DNA of 64,000 nt from UBA6522 sp965205045 (GCA_965205045.1 OZ242031.1:186001-250000); one strand, 5' to 3'. Positions 9,266 to 18,616 are shown, counted from the stretch's first letter. Numbers and translations are program-made. Notes: a model not told the origin generated them from the letters alone.

Positions 9266-11494
9266 TTGCGAACATTCCAAGCCACATTCGTTGCGGCGGC
9301 GATCGCCGGGGCCATCCCGTCCCCCGCCGCGGCGCAGCAACTCTGCCTTGCCGGGGCGACGGACGTTCCCGCCGTCGATATCCCGATCCCGGAGCCGGCG
9401 CTCACGGAAGACGGCGAGGAGCGGCTGACGATCGCCGCCGGGCAGATCAACCTGGTGGACGAGAACCGGGTGGAGTTCGACGGCGGGCTGGCGTTCCGGT
9501 ACGGCGAGCGCAGCATTTCCGCGGAGCGCGCCAGTTTCGACCTGCAGACCGAGACCGCGGAGGTCAACGGCACGGTCTCCTACCGGGATCCGCAGGTCAC
9601 GATCTACAGCGAGGACGCCTCGGTGGATACCCGCGGCCGGACCGTCACGTTTCGGGGCGGCGGATTCGAGCTGCCGCTGCGGGGCGCGCGGGGCTCCGCC
9701 GAAGCGATCCAGGTACGGGGCGACAACACCATCGGCCTGCGCGGGGTCAACTTCACCAGTTGCGTGACCGAGCCGCTGGACTGGGAACTGCTGGCGCGGG
9801 AACTGGAGATGGACGTGGACGGCGGCTTCGGCACCGCTCGCGGCTTCCGGCTCATGTTCAAGGGGCTCCCGGTCATGGGCGCGCCCTGGGTGACCTTTCC
9901 CCTGGACGACCGCCGCAAGAGCGGCGTGCTCACGCCGAACTTCTCCAACCGCGACAGGACCGGCGTGGATATCTCCGTGCCCGTCTACCTGAACCTGGCG
10001 CCCAACTACGACCTGACCCTCACGACACGCTACATGCACAAACGCGGCACCCAGGCCAACACGGAGTTCCGCTACCTGCTTCCCGGAACGGAAGGCCAGT
10101 TTCTGTTCGAATACCTCCCGGAGGATGCCAGCCTGGGCATCTCGCGGAGCTATTTCAGCTACAGCAGCAATACCGCCCTGGGCGAGGCCTGGCGCATCGA
10201 CGCCGACCTGGGCGAAGTCTCGGACTTTTTCTACTTCGAGGACATGCACAACAGCCTGAGCGTGGCCAGCCAGACCCACCTCAACCGCACGGTCGACTTG
10301 AGCTACCGGGCGCCGCGCTGGTCGTTCCTGGGCCGGCTGCAGGACATTCAGACCATCGATCCCTTGATCGGCCCCGGATTGGAGCCCTACCGGCGCGTTC
10401 CCCAGTTCCTGATCGCCGGGAACTGGCGGCGCAACGCCTTTCGCCTGGTGTCGCGCAACGAGCTGGTCCGGTTCGATCGCAAGCTCGGCGTCACCGGCTG
10501 GCGGCTCGACCTGGAGGAGGAGGCGAGCCTCGAACTGAGACGCCCGGGCATGTTCCTGACCCCTTCGCTGGCCCTGCGGCAGACGAACTACTGGCTGGAC
10601 CGGGAGAGCGTGGAGCGCTTCGGCTTCGGACTCTTCGGGGAGACGAAGGACTCGCGCACCCTTCCCGTCGCCGGCCTCGACGCAGGCCTGACCTTCGAGC
10701 GCACCGCGCCCGCGCGTGGCTGGGTGCAGACCATCGAGCCGCGGGTCCTCTATGTTCACGTGCCCTTCGAGGAGCAGTCCCACCTGCCCGTATTCGATAC
10801 CGCGGAACCGACGTTCAATTTCGTGCAGTTGTTCCGCAAGTACCGCTACCTGGGCACCGACCGGATCGCCGACACGGATCAGCTCAGCGTCGGCGTGACA
10901 ACCCGGCTGATCGACCTCGCGACCGGCCGCGAAAGGCTCGCCGGCACACTGGGCCAGACCCGTTACCTGAGCCCCCAGCGCGTAACCTTGCGTCAGAAGT
11001 CCTTCGCCCTGGCCAGCGGCTCGGACTACATCGCCGAGGTCGCCGTGAGCCTGCAACCGTCCTGGCGCCTGGGCCTGGGCTACCAGTGGGACACCGAAGC
11101 CGCCGAAACTTCGCGCACCGAGGCGCAATTCGAGTACCGCCCGGGGCAGGACCGGATGCTGGGGTTCTCCTACCGCTACCAGGAAAACATCCTGGAACAG
11201 GGCGACTTCTCCATTGCCTGGCCTGCCGGAGGCGCGTGGAAGATCATCGCCCGCGCCAACTACTCCTTCCTGGACGAGAAGCCGCTGGAGCGCTTCATCG
11301 GCCTGGAGTACGTGTCGTGCTGCTGGAGCATGCAAATCTACAGCCGCGACTACATCAGCCGCCGCACCGGCGAATCGGACCGCTCCCTGAACGTGCAGTT
11401 CCTGCTGAGGGGCTTCACGGACCCCGGGCAGTCTGCCGAGTCGCTGCTGGAGCGTGGTATTCTTGGCTACCGTCGATCCGACTCTCTGCCCTGA
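9266..11494 (+). CDS. lptD: LPS-assembly outer-membrane protein LptD
   Basis: 742 residues from TTG 9266 (no ATG fits; CTG 9257 is an alternative). A signal peptide ends near PAAAQQ. The periplasmic OstA/jellyroll domain (about residues 50-165) is followed by a long beta-barrel with alternating aromatic strands. The family's cysteine pattern is intact: Cys27, Cys166 and the adjacent pair Cys685-Cys686 in EYVSCCWSMQIY, which form the non-consecutive disulfides that link the two domains. LptD with LptE inserts LPS into the outer leaflet. It overlaps surA by TGATG, and SurA is needed for LptD folding, so coupling makes sense. Confidence 0.95.
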   Translation: MRTFQATFVAAAIAGAIPSPAAAQQLCLAGATDVPAVDIPIPEPALTEDGEERLTIAAGQINLVDENRVEFDGGLAFRYGERSISAERASFDLQTETAEVNGTVSYRDPQVTIYSEDASVDTRGRTVTFRGGGFELPLRGARGSAEAIQVRGDNTIGLRGVNFTSCVTEPLDWELLARELEMDVDGGFGTARGFRLMFKGLPVMGAPWVTFPLDDRRKSGVLTPNFSNRDRTGVDISVPVYLNLAPNYDLTLTTRYMHKRGTQANTEFRYLLPGTEGQFLFEYLPEDASLGISRSYFSYSSNTALGEAWRIDADLGEVSDFFYFEDMHNSLSVASQTHLNRTVDLSYRAPRWSFLGRLQDIQTIDPLIGPGLEPYRRVPQFLIAGNWRRNAFRLVSRNELVRFDRKLGVTGWRLDLEEEASLELRRPGMFLTPSLALRQTNYWLDRESVERFGFGLFGETKDSRTLPVAGLDAGLTFERTAPARGWVQTIEPRVLYVHVPFEEQSHLPVFDTAEPTFNFVQLFRKYRYLGTDRIADTDQLSVGVTTRLIDLATGRERLAGTLGQTRYLSPQRVTLRQKSFALASGSDYIAEVAVSLQPSWRLGLGYQWDTEAAETSRTEAQFEYRPGQDRMLGFSYRYQENILEQGDFSIAWPAGGAWKIIARANYSFLDEKPLERFIGLEYVSCCWSMQIYSRDYISRRTGESDRSLNVQFLLRGFTDPGQSAESLLERGILGYRRSDSLP

Positions 11495-12852
11495 TGACCA
11501 TGACCATCGCGACCACGAAACGAACCCTGACGCTCGCCCTGGCGGCGGCCCTCGCGGCGGCGGCGCCGGCGCCCCGGCACGCGGCGGCGCAGACCCGCGA
11601 ACTCGGCGGATCCGGCGAACTGCTCGACGGCATCGCCGCGCTGGTGGAGGAAGGCGTCGTCCTCAGGAGCGAATTCGAGCAACGGGTCGCCATGGTGACG
11701 GACAACCTGCTGCGCTCGCAGTCGCAGTTGCCCCCCGAGCAGCGCGGCGCCCTGCCGCCGCTGTCGGTGGTCGAGGACCAGGTGCTGGAGCAGCTGATCC
11801 TCGAGCAAATCCAGCTTCAGCGCGCCGAACGCTTCGGCATCATCGTGGGCGACGAGATGCTCAACCAGGCCATCGGCTCCATCGCCCAGGGCGTGGGACT
11901 GACGCTGGACCAATTTCCCCAGGCGCTGGCGGCGGAGGGCATCGACTACGCGCGGTACCGGGAGGAGACCCGGCAGACGCTGGTCCTGGAGCAGCTCAGG
12001 CAGCGCGAGGTGGGCGCCTCCATCGTGGTGGCGCCGCGGGACATGGAGATGTGCCTCGCCCAGAGCAATACCGACCAGTACCTGAACCAGGAATACGACA
12101 CCTCGCACCTGCTGATCGGCATCTCGTCCACTGCCACGCGGGACGAGATCGAGCAGGCGCGGGGGCAGGTCGGGGACATCCTGCAGCGGCTGGATGCCGG
12201 GGAGAATTTCTCCGACCTGGCCATCACCTATTCGGACGGGCAGAACGCGCTGGAGGGCGGGTCGCTGGGGTGGCGCCGGGGCATCGAACTGCCGAGCCTG
12301 TTTGCCGACCTCATCCCGAACATGCAGCCGGGCGATCATTCCCCGCCCATCCAGAGCGGCAGCGGCTTCCACATCATCCGGCTCAACGAGGTGCGCGGCG
12401 TGCAGCCGGTGCTGCAGGACCAGATGAGGATCCGCCATATCCTGCTGCGGCCCAACGAGGTCATGGACGCGCCGGCGGTGCGCCAGCGGCTCACGGGCCT
12501 GCGCGACGACATCCTGGGGGGCGACGACTTTGCCGCCGTCGCCCGGAGCGTGTCCGAAGATCCGGTTTCCGCGGCCGACGGCGGCGATCTGGGCTGGACG
12601 CCGCGGGGCGTCTTCGTTCCGGAATTCGAGCAGGTGATCGACACCCTGGAGATGGGCCAGCTCAGCCTGCCCTTCGAGACCCGCTACGGCTGGCATATCG
12701 CCGAGCTGCTGGAGACCCGCACCCACGACACCACCGAGGAACTGCGCGAGCGGCAGTGCGTGGAACAGATCCGCGCCGGCAAGATGGAAGAAGAACAACA
12801 ACTCTGGTTGCGCCGCCTCAGAGATGAGGCATTTGTCGAAGTCCGCCTCTAG
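11494..12852 (+). CDS. surA: periplasmic peptidyl-prolyl isomerase/chaperone SurA
   Basis: 452 residues from ATG 11494, whose first base is the last base of the lptD stop. Signal peptide of ~32 residues ending HAAAQ. N-terminal SurA helical domain (LLDGIAALVEEGVVLRSE...), then two parvulin domains, each with the family's HLLI/HILL, FSDLA/FAAVA, EGGSLGW/DGGDLGW and GFHIIRL/GWHIAEL signatures. Escorts outer-membrane proteins, notably LptD. Translation of pdxA starts 29 nt before the surA stop. Confidence 0.95.
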   Translation: MTMTIATTKRTLTLALAAALAAAAPAPRHAAAQTRELGGSGELLDGIAALVEEGVVLRSEFEQRVAMVTDNLLRSQSQLPPEQRGALPPLSVVEDQVLEQLILEQIQLQRAERFGIIVGDEMLNQAIGSIAQGVGLTLDQFPQALAAEGIDYARYREETRQTLVLEQLRQREVGASIVVAPRDMEMCLAQSNTDQYLNQEYDTSHLLIGISSTATRDEIEQARGQVGDILQRLDAGENFSDLAITYSDGQNALEGGSLGWRRGIELPSLFADLIPNMQPGDHSPPIQSGSGFHIIRLNEVRGVQPVLQDQMRIRHILLRPNEVMDAPAVRQRLTGLRDDILGGDDFAAVARSVSEDPVSAADGGDLGWTPRGVFVPEFEQVIDTLEMGQLSLPFETRYGWHIAELLETRTHDTTEELRERQCVEQIRAGKMEEEQQLWLRRLRDEAFVEVRL

Positions 12853-13996
12853 CCACGCGGGACGCCCGGCACGAGTTGCCGGGCCGCCGCCCACCCTCGC
12901 CGTCACCACCGGAGAGCCCGCGGGCATCGGTCCGGACATCTGCGCCATGCTCGCGATGCGGGAGGTGGCGGGGGGCGATCGCGGCGAGGCGGATTCGCTG
13001 AAGGGCGATCCGGCGGGGGCGGATGCGGCCGCAAGCGATTCGGCGGTGGCCGATACGGCGGGAGCGGTTTCGGCGGCAGTCAATCCATCAGATTCGGATT
13101 CTGCTGCCCGGCTTGTATTTGTCGGTGACCCTGGCGTGCTGGCGGAGCGCGTTCGGGATCTGAACTTGCCGGTTGCCGTGGAGACGCTGGACGAGCCGGC
13201 CGCCGCCCTTCCCCACAGGCCGGGGGTGATGCAGGTGTTGGGCGTGACGGCGGCAAGGCCGGTGCGGGCGGGTCGGCCGGATGCCGGCAATGCGCGCTAC
13301 GTGCTGGACCTGCTGGACCGGGGCGTGCAGCTTTGCACCGATCTCGACCGCTGCGCCCTGGTCACCGCCCCCGTGCAGAAGAGCACCATCCACTCGGCCG
13401 GATTCCCCTTCATCGGCCACACCGAGTGGCTTGCCGCGCGCACCGGCGCGGATTGTCCCGTGATGATGCTGGCGTCCCCGGACCTGCGTGTCGCGCTGGT
13501 TACGACGCACCTGCCCCTGAGCGGGGTGTCCGGCAAGATTACGGCGGAGCGGCTGGAGGCGACCATCGCCGTGCTGCATGACGGCCTGCGTTTGCGATTC
13601 GGCATCGACTCGCCGCGCATCATGGTGCTGGGGCTCAATCCGCATGCGGGCGAGGACGGCATGCTGGGGCGGGAGGAAATCGAGATCGTGGAGCCCTTGC
13701 TGCGCTCGCTGGCCCGGCGGGGGCTGGCGGTGAGCGGTCCGGTGCCGGCGGATACGGCGTTTACGCCCCGGCGGCTGCGCTCCTGCGATGCGGTGCTGGC
13801 CATGTACCACGACCAGGGGCTGCCGGCGATCAAGGCGCTGTCGTTCGGCGAGACCGTGAACGTGACGCTGGGGCTTCCGATCGTGCGCACGTCGGTGGAT
13901 CACGGCACGGCGCTGGATCTGGCAGGGTCCGGGGAGGCGGACCCGGAGAGTCTGTACCACGCCTCGGAGTTGGCGTTGAGTCTGGTGGCCGGGTGA
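12824..13996 (+). CDS. pdxA: 4-hydroxythreonine-4-phosphate dehydrogenase with a disordered insertion
   Basis: 390 residues, longer than the usual ~330. PdxA oxidises 4-phosphohydroxy-L-threonine in pyridoxal-phosphate synthesis. Family motifs are clear: TTGEPAGIGPDI, GHTEWLA, TTHLPL, LGLNPHAGEDG and MYHDQGLPAIKALSF, supplying the metal-binding histidines. The extra length is an Ala/Asp/Gly/Ser-rich segment at residues ~48-93 between the first helix and the strand RLVFVGDP, in degenerate units like GADAAASDSAVADTAG; typical PdxA has nothing there. Overlaps the end of surA by 29 nt. Confidence 0.93.
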   Translation: MRHLSKSASSHAGRPARVAGPPPTLAVTTGEPAGIGPDICAMLAMREVAGGDRGEADSLKGDPAGADAAASDSAVADTAGAVSAAVNPSDSDSAARLVFVGDPGVLAERVRDLNLPVAVETLDEPAAALPHRPGVMQVLGVTAARPVRAGRPDAGNARYVLDLLDRGVQLCTDLDRCALVTAPVQKSTIHSAGFPFIGHTEWLAARTGADCPVMMLASPDLRVALVTTHLPLSGVSGKITAERLEATIAVLHDGLRLRFGIDSPRIMVLGLNPHAGEDGMLGREEIEIVEPLLRSLARRGLAVSGPVPADTAFTPRRLRSCDAVLAMYHDQGLPAIKALSFGETVNVTLGLPIVRTSVDHGTALDLAGSGEADPESLYHASELALSLVAG

Positions 13997-14034
13997 GGTG
14001 CGTGTGGATGGATGCCGATGCAGGGCTGATGCAG

Positions 14035-14161
14035 GTGCGATGGTGACGCGGGCGCGGCGCTCATGCGAATGCGATGGTGACGCGGGCGCGGCGCTCATGC
14101 GAATGCGATGGAGACGCGGGTGCGGCGTTGACGCGGGTGCGGCGTTGACGCGGGTGCGGCG
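14035..14161. repeat. tandem repeats between pdxA and rsmA
   Basis: About three copies of a ~36-bp unit (GACGCGGGCGCGGCGCTCAT core) run into three ~18-bp units with core GTTGACGCGGGTGCGGC, directly abutting the rsmA start. They fill the gap between two otherwise tightly packed operon genes. Confidence 0.85.
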
Positions 14162-14956
14162 ATGATGCCTCTGCGGCCGCGAAAGAGGCTGGGGCAGCAC
14201 TTTCTCCACGATCCCGCCGTCATCGCCCGGCTGGTGAGGACCATCGCGCCGGCCGCCGATGACTGCATGGTGGAGGTCGGCGGCGGCCGGGGGGCGCTGA
14301 CGCGGCCGTTGCTGGAAACGGTGAGGCGCCTGCACGTGGTGGAACTCGATACCCGGCTGGCGGATAAACTCGAGAGCAGCGTTGCGCGGCCCGAGCGCCT
14401 GATCCTGCACCGGGCCGACGCGCTGAAGTTCGATTTCGCGTTGCTGGCGCCGAAGCCGGGGGCCCTGCGGGTGGTGGGCAACCTGCCGTACAACATCTCC
14501 ACGCCGCTGCTGTTCCACCTCCTGGAACAGCGCGCGGCGATCCGGGACATGCACCTGATGCTGCAGCGGGAAGTGGCCGAGCGGATCGCCGCCGGACCCG
14601 GAAACAAGGTCTACGGCCGGCTGACCGTCATGCTGGCCCCGTGGATGGAGGTCCGCACCTGTTTCCACGTGGGTCCCGGCGCCTTTGCGCCGCCGCCCAG
14701 GGTGCGCTCGACCGTGGTGCGGATGGCGCCGCGGGCGTCGCCGCTGTTCGCGATGCAGGACCCGGATCGGTTCGCGACGCTGGTGGCGCGGGTGTTCTCC
14801 ATGCGCCGCAAGACCCTGGCAAGGTCGCTGCGCCCGTGGCTGACGCGGCAGGAAATCGCCGAGGCGGGCGTGGACCCGCTGGCGCGTCCGGAGCAATTGC
14901 CGCCGGAAGCGTTCGAACGCCTGGTTCGGGCGCGGCGGGTAGGAGCCGGACCGTGA
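14162..14956 (+). CDS. rsmA: 16S rRNA dimethyladenosine transferase RsmA (KsgA)
   Basis: 264 residues from ATG 14162 or 14165. Dimethylates A1518 and A1519 of 16S rRNA. Visible motifs: RLGQHFLHDPAV at the N terminus, SAM-binding VEVGGGRGALT, acidic VVELD, and the catalytic NLPYNIS. C-terminal helical domain ends with the expected RPEQLPPEAFERL. The family's usual VEIGPG is here VEVGGG. The stop overlaps the apaH start (GTGA). The start codon follows the tandem repeats directly, so no clear ribosome-binding site is present. Confidence 0.95.
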   Translation: MMPLRPRKRLGQHFLHDPAVIARLVRTIAPAADDCMVEVGGGRGALTRPLLETVRRLHVVELDTRLADKLESSVARPERLILHRADALKFDFALLAPKPGALRVVGNLPYNISTPLLFHLLEQRAAIRDMHLMLQREVAERIAAGPGNKVYGRLTVMLAPWMEVRTCFHVGPGAFAPPPRVRSTVVRMAPRASPLFAMQDPDRFATLVARVFSMRRKTLARSLRPWLTRQEIAEAGVDPLARPEQLPPEAFERLVRARRVGAGP

Positions 14957-15771
14957 CCACCTGGGCCATCGGCGACATCCAGGGCTGCGCGAGGAGTTTC
15001 GACGCGCTGCTGGCGGCGATCGCCTTCGACCCGGCGGCGGATCGGCTGTGGCTGGCCGGCGACCTGGTGAACCGGGGCCCCGACTCGCTCGGCGTGCTCC
15101 GCCGGGTGATGGCGCTGGGGGACCGCGCGGTGGTCGTGCTGGGCAATCATGACCTGCACCTGCTCGCCATCGTGGCCGGGGTGCGGCCGCCGTGGGAGGG
15201 CGATACGTTCGAGGAGATTCTCGCGGCGCCGGACCTGGACCGGCTCGTGGACTGGCTGCGGCGCCAGGCGCTGCTGCATTACGAGAAGGCCATCGGCACT
15301 GCGATGGTTCACGCCGGCCTGCCGCCGGGTTGGTCGCTGGCGGAGTGCCTGGAGCGCGCCGGAGAGGTGACCGACGCGCTGGCGGGAGCGGGTTGGCGGG
15401 ATGCGCTGCAGTCGCTCTACGGCAACGAGCCGAGCGTCTGGTCGTCCGGGCTTGACCCCGCCGACCGGCGCCGTTTCACCATCAACGCGCTGACCCGCAT
15501 GCGTTACGTCGACGCGGCGGGCCGGCTCGACTTCCGGTACAACGGGCCGCCGGGGTCGCAGCCGCCGGAGTTGAGGCCATGGTACGAGATGTGCAATGTG
15601 GGCAATGTCCACGTGGTGTTCGGTCACTGGGCGTCGCTCGGGCTCACGCACCTGCCCCGTTTCACCTGCATGGATACCGGCTGCGTCTGGGGCCGGTCCC
15701 TGACCGCGCTGCCGGTGGATCCGTTGGGGAGACCGGTCGCGGTCGAGTGTATGGAAGAAACGCCGTCCTGA
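14953..15771 (+). CDS. apaH: symmetrical bis(5'-nucleosyl)-tetraphosphatase ApaH
   Basis: 272 residues from GTG 14953, overlapping the rsmA stop by four bases. Hydrolyses Ap4A to two ADP. Metallophosphatase motifs GDIQGC, GDLVNRGPDS and VVLGNHDLHL are present, with the C-terminal FGHWASLGL and DTGCVWG. Length equals the family norm. The gene apaG, which normally lies between rsmA and apaH in gammaproteobacteria, is absent here. Confidence 0.95.
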   Translation: MTTWAIGDIQGCARSFDALLAAIAFDPAADRLWLAGDLVNRGPDSLGVLRRVMALGDRAVVVLGNHDLHLLAIVAGVRPPWEGDTFEEILAAPDLDRLVDWLRRQALLHYEKAIGTAMVHAGLPPGWSLAECLERAGEVTDALAGAGWRDALQSLYGNEPSVWSSGLDPADRRRFTINALTRMRYVDAAGRLDFRYNGPPGSQPPELRPWYEMCNVGNVHVVFGHWASLGLTHLPRFTCMDTGCVWGRSLTALPVDPLGRPVAVECMEETPS

Positions 15772-15927
15772 AGCGAAACAGCCGACCTTGGTCACGAAGC
15801 AGTCTGCTAGACTGTCGGCAATCCCCCCGCCGACGCCTAATGTGGACGAAATAGCCGGAAATGACGCTCGCACCGCCGTTTTTTGCGGAGGAGAATGGCA
15901 TTCTCCCAGCAAAGAAGGCGAAGGACG

Positions 15928-16335
15928 ATGCCATCCGCTGAATTCGACACCCTGGCCGCGACCAGGGATCTGCGGGCCGCCGGAATCGAGGCAGCCCACG
16001 CCGAGGCGATCGTGAACGCCGCGAGCCGAGCGACGGAAGGGCTGCTCACCGAAAGCCGGTTCGAAGCGGCGATGGCCGAGCAGACCGCCTACCTGGACAA
16101 GCGCCTGGCCGAGCAGACCGCCTACCTGGAAAAGAGCATGGCCGAGCAGCGCGTCTACCTGGAAAAGAGCATGGGCGAGCAGCGCGCGTACCTGGAAAGG
16201 AGCCTGGGCGAGCAAACCGCCACGATTGCCCGGCAGAACAGCGAAATCTATCGCTACCTGTGGCTTCACGGGAGCATGATCATCCTGGTCCTGTGCTCAC
16301 TGTACGCGCTGGTGGAGACCTGGTTGCGCGCGTAA
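15928..16335 (+). CDS. membrane-anchored coiled-coil protein (DUF1640-like)
   Basis: 135 residues from ATG 15928, after AAGGACG; an in-frame extension to 15883 is less likely. An N-terminal helical region (FDTLAATRDLRAAGIEAAHAEAI) resembles the start of DUF1640/CCDC90-type proteins. Residues ~48-100 are five 11-residue repeats (AEQTAYLEKSM), encoded by 33-bp units, giving a right-handed coiled coil. A single C-terminal helix (MIILVLCSLYALVETWL) anchors it. Function unknown. Same general design as the genes at 25452, 29430, 30763 and 57571-60033. Confidence 0.75.
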   Translation: MPSAEFDTLAATRDLRAAGIEAAHAEAIVNAASRATEGLLTESRFEAAMAEQTAYLDKRLAEQTAYLEKSMAEQRVYLEKSMGEQRAYLERSLGEQTATIARQNSEIYRYLWLHGSMIILVLCSLYALVETWLRA

Positions 16336-16356
16336 CTCCGGAGCTCGAGCGCTCCC

Positions 16357-16557
16357 TCAGACCGACACCTTCGCAGGTATGTGCGCATGCGACTCGTAGC
16401 CGATGAGCTCGAAATCCTCGTAACGGTAGTCGAACAGCGAATCGGGGCGCCGTCCGATCCTGAGCTGCGGCTGCGGCTGCGGCAGCGGCGTTCGGGTGAG
16501 CTGCAGGTCGGCCTGCTCCAGGTGGTTCAGGTAGAGATGGCAGTCGCCGCCGGCCAT
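16357..16557 (-). pseudogene. 3' remnant of an older thymidylate synthase gene
   Basis: Encodes GGDCHLYLNHLEQADLQLTR then PDSLFDYRYEDFELIGYESHAHIPAKVSV, the last ~60 residues of a thymidylate synthase. It resembles the E. coli-type protein more closely than the intact thyA nearby does. Sequence before GGDCHLYL does not match ThyA, so the rest is lost. It sits downstream of the intact thyA in the same orientation. Confidence 0.85.
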
Positions 16558-16594
16558 GCGGCCTCGGACATCGATGCGCTGATGCCCGACTGCA

Positions 16595-16730
16595 ATGAGC
16601 AGGGCGGCGGTAGCCCACCTGCGCCTTGAGACGCGCCAGACGCATCAGTCGATACACACGGTTCTTGCAGTAACGTTCGCCGATCTCGGCGCTGACTCGA
16701 TACGGGCGCCGAGGGTGGTGCCGGGTCCCG
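16595..16730 (-). mobile_element. IS3-family transposase remnant
   Basis: One frame reads RRPYRVSAEIGERYCKNRVY followed by RLMRLARLKAQVGYRR, which matches the helix-turn-helix segment of IS3-type OrfB transposases (Y-G-x-R-R-V-x-A-E-L ... K-R-V-x-R-L-M-R-x-x-G-L). Only about 40 codons survive and no terminal inverted repeats could be found. It lies exactly between the old thyA tail and the current thyA. Confidence 0.55.
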
Positions 16731-16882
16731 CGGGCATGAGCCTGGCGATACCGTAGTCCTGGGCGCCGCCGCCGGCGGCGCGGCCGGGAATGTCCCCATG
16801 ACCTGTTCGCGCGCTACTCGGTGACATCGACGGTGATGCAGGCGTCGGCCTGGAGACTACCGTCGTCTCGCCGCCTGCACGA

Positions 16883-17779
16883 TCAAACAGCCAATGGGGC
16901 CGCAATGGCTGGGTGCGGGTCGTAATTGTCCAGCGCGAAGTCCTCGATGCGATAGCGAAACAGAGATTTTGGACGCCGCTTGATTCGCAGGGTCGGGAAT
17001 GGACGCGGTTCGCGCGACAATTGCTCCCCGGCTTGCCGAACATGATTGAGGTACAGGTGCACGTCCATGCCGAACCACACGATTTCGCCGGGCTCAAGGT
17101 CCGTTTGTTCGGCCAGCATCGTGGTTACCAGCGCCAGATTCAGGACGTTCCACGGCAGACCCAGGAAAGAATCCGCGCTCCGCTGCACTACGGCCCCGCA
17201 CAACTTCCTTTCGTCAGGCTTGACAAAGAACTGGTAGTGCTTGTGGCACGGTGGAAGAGCCATATCCTGCAACTCCGCCACGTTCCAGCCATCCCAAAGA
17301 ATGCGACGCCCACACGGGTCGTTCCTTATCCGATCGATAACGGTCTGGACCTGGTCGATTTCCCTGCCATCGCCCGCGCGCCACCGGCGCCACTGCTTGC
17401 CGTAGACCGGGCCCAGGTCTCCCCACTCTCGAGCAAAGCGCGTGTCGTCGAGAATACGCGCCTCGAATTCCTTCTGCGAAATGGTTTCTCCGGTCTCCTT
17501 TCGATACCGTTCCAGCGGCCAGGCTGTCCAGATTCGAACGTCTTGCTTCAGCAGAGCGCGGATATTCGAATCCCCCGACAGCATCCACAGCATCTCCTTG
17601 AACGCAGTCTTCCAATAGACTCTCTTGGTCGTAAATGCGGGAAACCCGTGCTCCAGATCGAAGCGCATCTCATACCCGAACAAGGCACGGGTACCCACCC
17701 CCGTCCGATCCTGTCTTTCGTCACCCTCTTCGATCAGGCGATGTAACAGGTTCAGGTATTGATTTTCGGGATGATTCAT
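16883..17779 (-). CDS. thyA: thymidylate synthase (probably acquired copy)
   Basis: 298 residues from ATG 17779. Converts dUMP to dTMP with methylene-tetrahydrofolate. Motifs: DRTGVGTRALFG, FPAFTTKRVYWKT, LPPCHKHYQFFV with the catalytic Cys, RSADSFLGLPWN and DVHLYLNHVRQA. It is ~35 residues longer than the E. coli enzyme, with the longer insert around residues 85-130 as in Lactobacillus-type enzymes. Base composition is clearly less GC-rich than neighbouring genes, suggesting transfer. 18 nt behind lgt, the conserved lgt-thyA order. Confidence 0.95.
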   Translation of the reverse strand: MNHPENQYLNLLHRLIEEGDERQDRTGVGTRALFGYEMRFDLEHGFPAFTTKRVYWKTAFKEMLWMLSGDSNIRALLKQDVRIWTAWPLERYRKETGETISQKEFEARILDDTRFAREWGDLGPVYGKQWRRWRAGDGREIDQVQTVIDRIRNDPCGRRILWDGWNVAELQDMALPPCHKHYQFFVKPDERKLCGAVVQRSADSFLGLPWNVLNLALVTTMLAEQTDLEPGEIVWFGMDVHLYLNHVRQAGEQLSREPRPFPTLRIKRRPKSLFRYRIEDFALDNYDPHPAIAAPLAV

Positions 17780-17797
17780 TGTTCGCGCTTGCCCACG

Positions 17798-18616
17798 CTA
17801 GAGGCTGGATCCAGGCTCCGCAAACCGGTTGATGCGGTACGCCATGACGACCATGATCCCGCCAGCCACGATCATGGGCGCCGACAGCACCTGCCCCATG
17901 GTGAGCCAGTCGAACGCCAGGTAGCCGCCGGCGGCCGGGTTCAGGTGCACATCGGGGAGGCGCACGAACTCCACGGCGACGCGGAAGATGCCGTAGAAGA
18001 ACAGGAATGCCCCGCAAACGGCCATCATGGGCCGCGGCTTGCGCGAGAACCACCACAGGATCCCGAACAGCACGAGGCCCTCGAGGAACGCCTCATAAAG
18101 CTGACTCGCATGCCGCGGTACGCCGTTGACCCAGACCGCGTAGAACGCGTCCGGGCTCACCGGCGCACCCCAGAGCTCGCCGTTGATGAAGTTGCCCAGC
18201 CGTCCCAGCCCCAGCCCGGGCGCCACCCAGGGCGCGAGGAAATCGGCCACCGCGACCACCGGCTGCCCGATCTTGCGGGCGTAGAGCGCCAGCGAAACGA
18301 TGACGCCGATGAGCCCGCCGTGAAAGGACATCCCCCCTTCCCAGACGCGGAACGCCGACAGCGGGTTCTCGAGCAGGTTGGCGAACCCGTAGAACACCAT
18401 GTAGCCGAGCCGTCCGCCCAGGATCAGGCCCACGGCGACAAAAAACACCAGGTCCGAGACCTGCGCCTGCGTGACCGGACTGTCCGCCCGGCGCGCCCGC
18501 GAGCGCATCCCGAGCCACGCCAGCACGAACCCGAACAGGTACATCAGCCCGTACCAGCGCACCTGAAGCGGTCCGACGGCGAACGCGACGGGATCGAATT
18601 GCGGGTATTCAAGCAC
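17798..18616 (-). CDS. lgt: prolipoprotein diacylglyceryl transferase Lgt
   Basis: 272 residues from GTG 18616 (VLEYPQFDPVAF), the usual Lgt start; the frame is open further upstream but that part is not Lgt-like. Transfers diacylglyceryl from phosphatidylglycerol to the lipobox Cys, the first step of lipoprotein maturation. Seven hydrophobic segments; signature GLGRLGNFINGELWG with the essential Arg/Asn/Glu, HGGLIG with the conserved His-Gly, and RVAVEFVRLPD near the end. Upstream of thyA in a likely two-gene operon. Confidence 0.95.
   Translation of the reverse strand: MLEYPQFDPVAFAVGPLQVRWYGLMYLFGFVLAWLGMRSRARRADSPVTQAQVSDLVFFVAVGLILGGRLGYMVFYGFANLLENPLSAFRVWEGGMSFHGGLIGVIVSLALYARKIGQPVVAVADFLAPWVAPGLGLGRLGNFINGELWGAPVSPDAFYAVWVNGVPRHASQLYEAFLEGLVLFGILWWFSRKPRPMMAVCGAFLFFYGIFRVAVEFVRLPDVHLNPAAGGYLAFDWLTMGQVLSAPMIVAGGIMVVMAYRINRFAEPGSSL

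Noticed and set aside
13997..14161. Coding continuation of pdxA through the tandem repeats
   Set aside because: pdxA ends at a proper C terminus (LALSLVAG) with a stop at 13994-13996; the repeats are intergenic.
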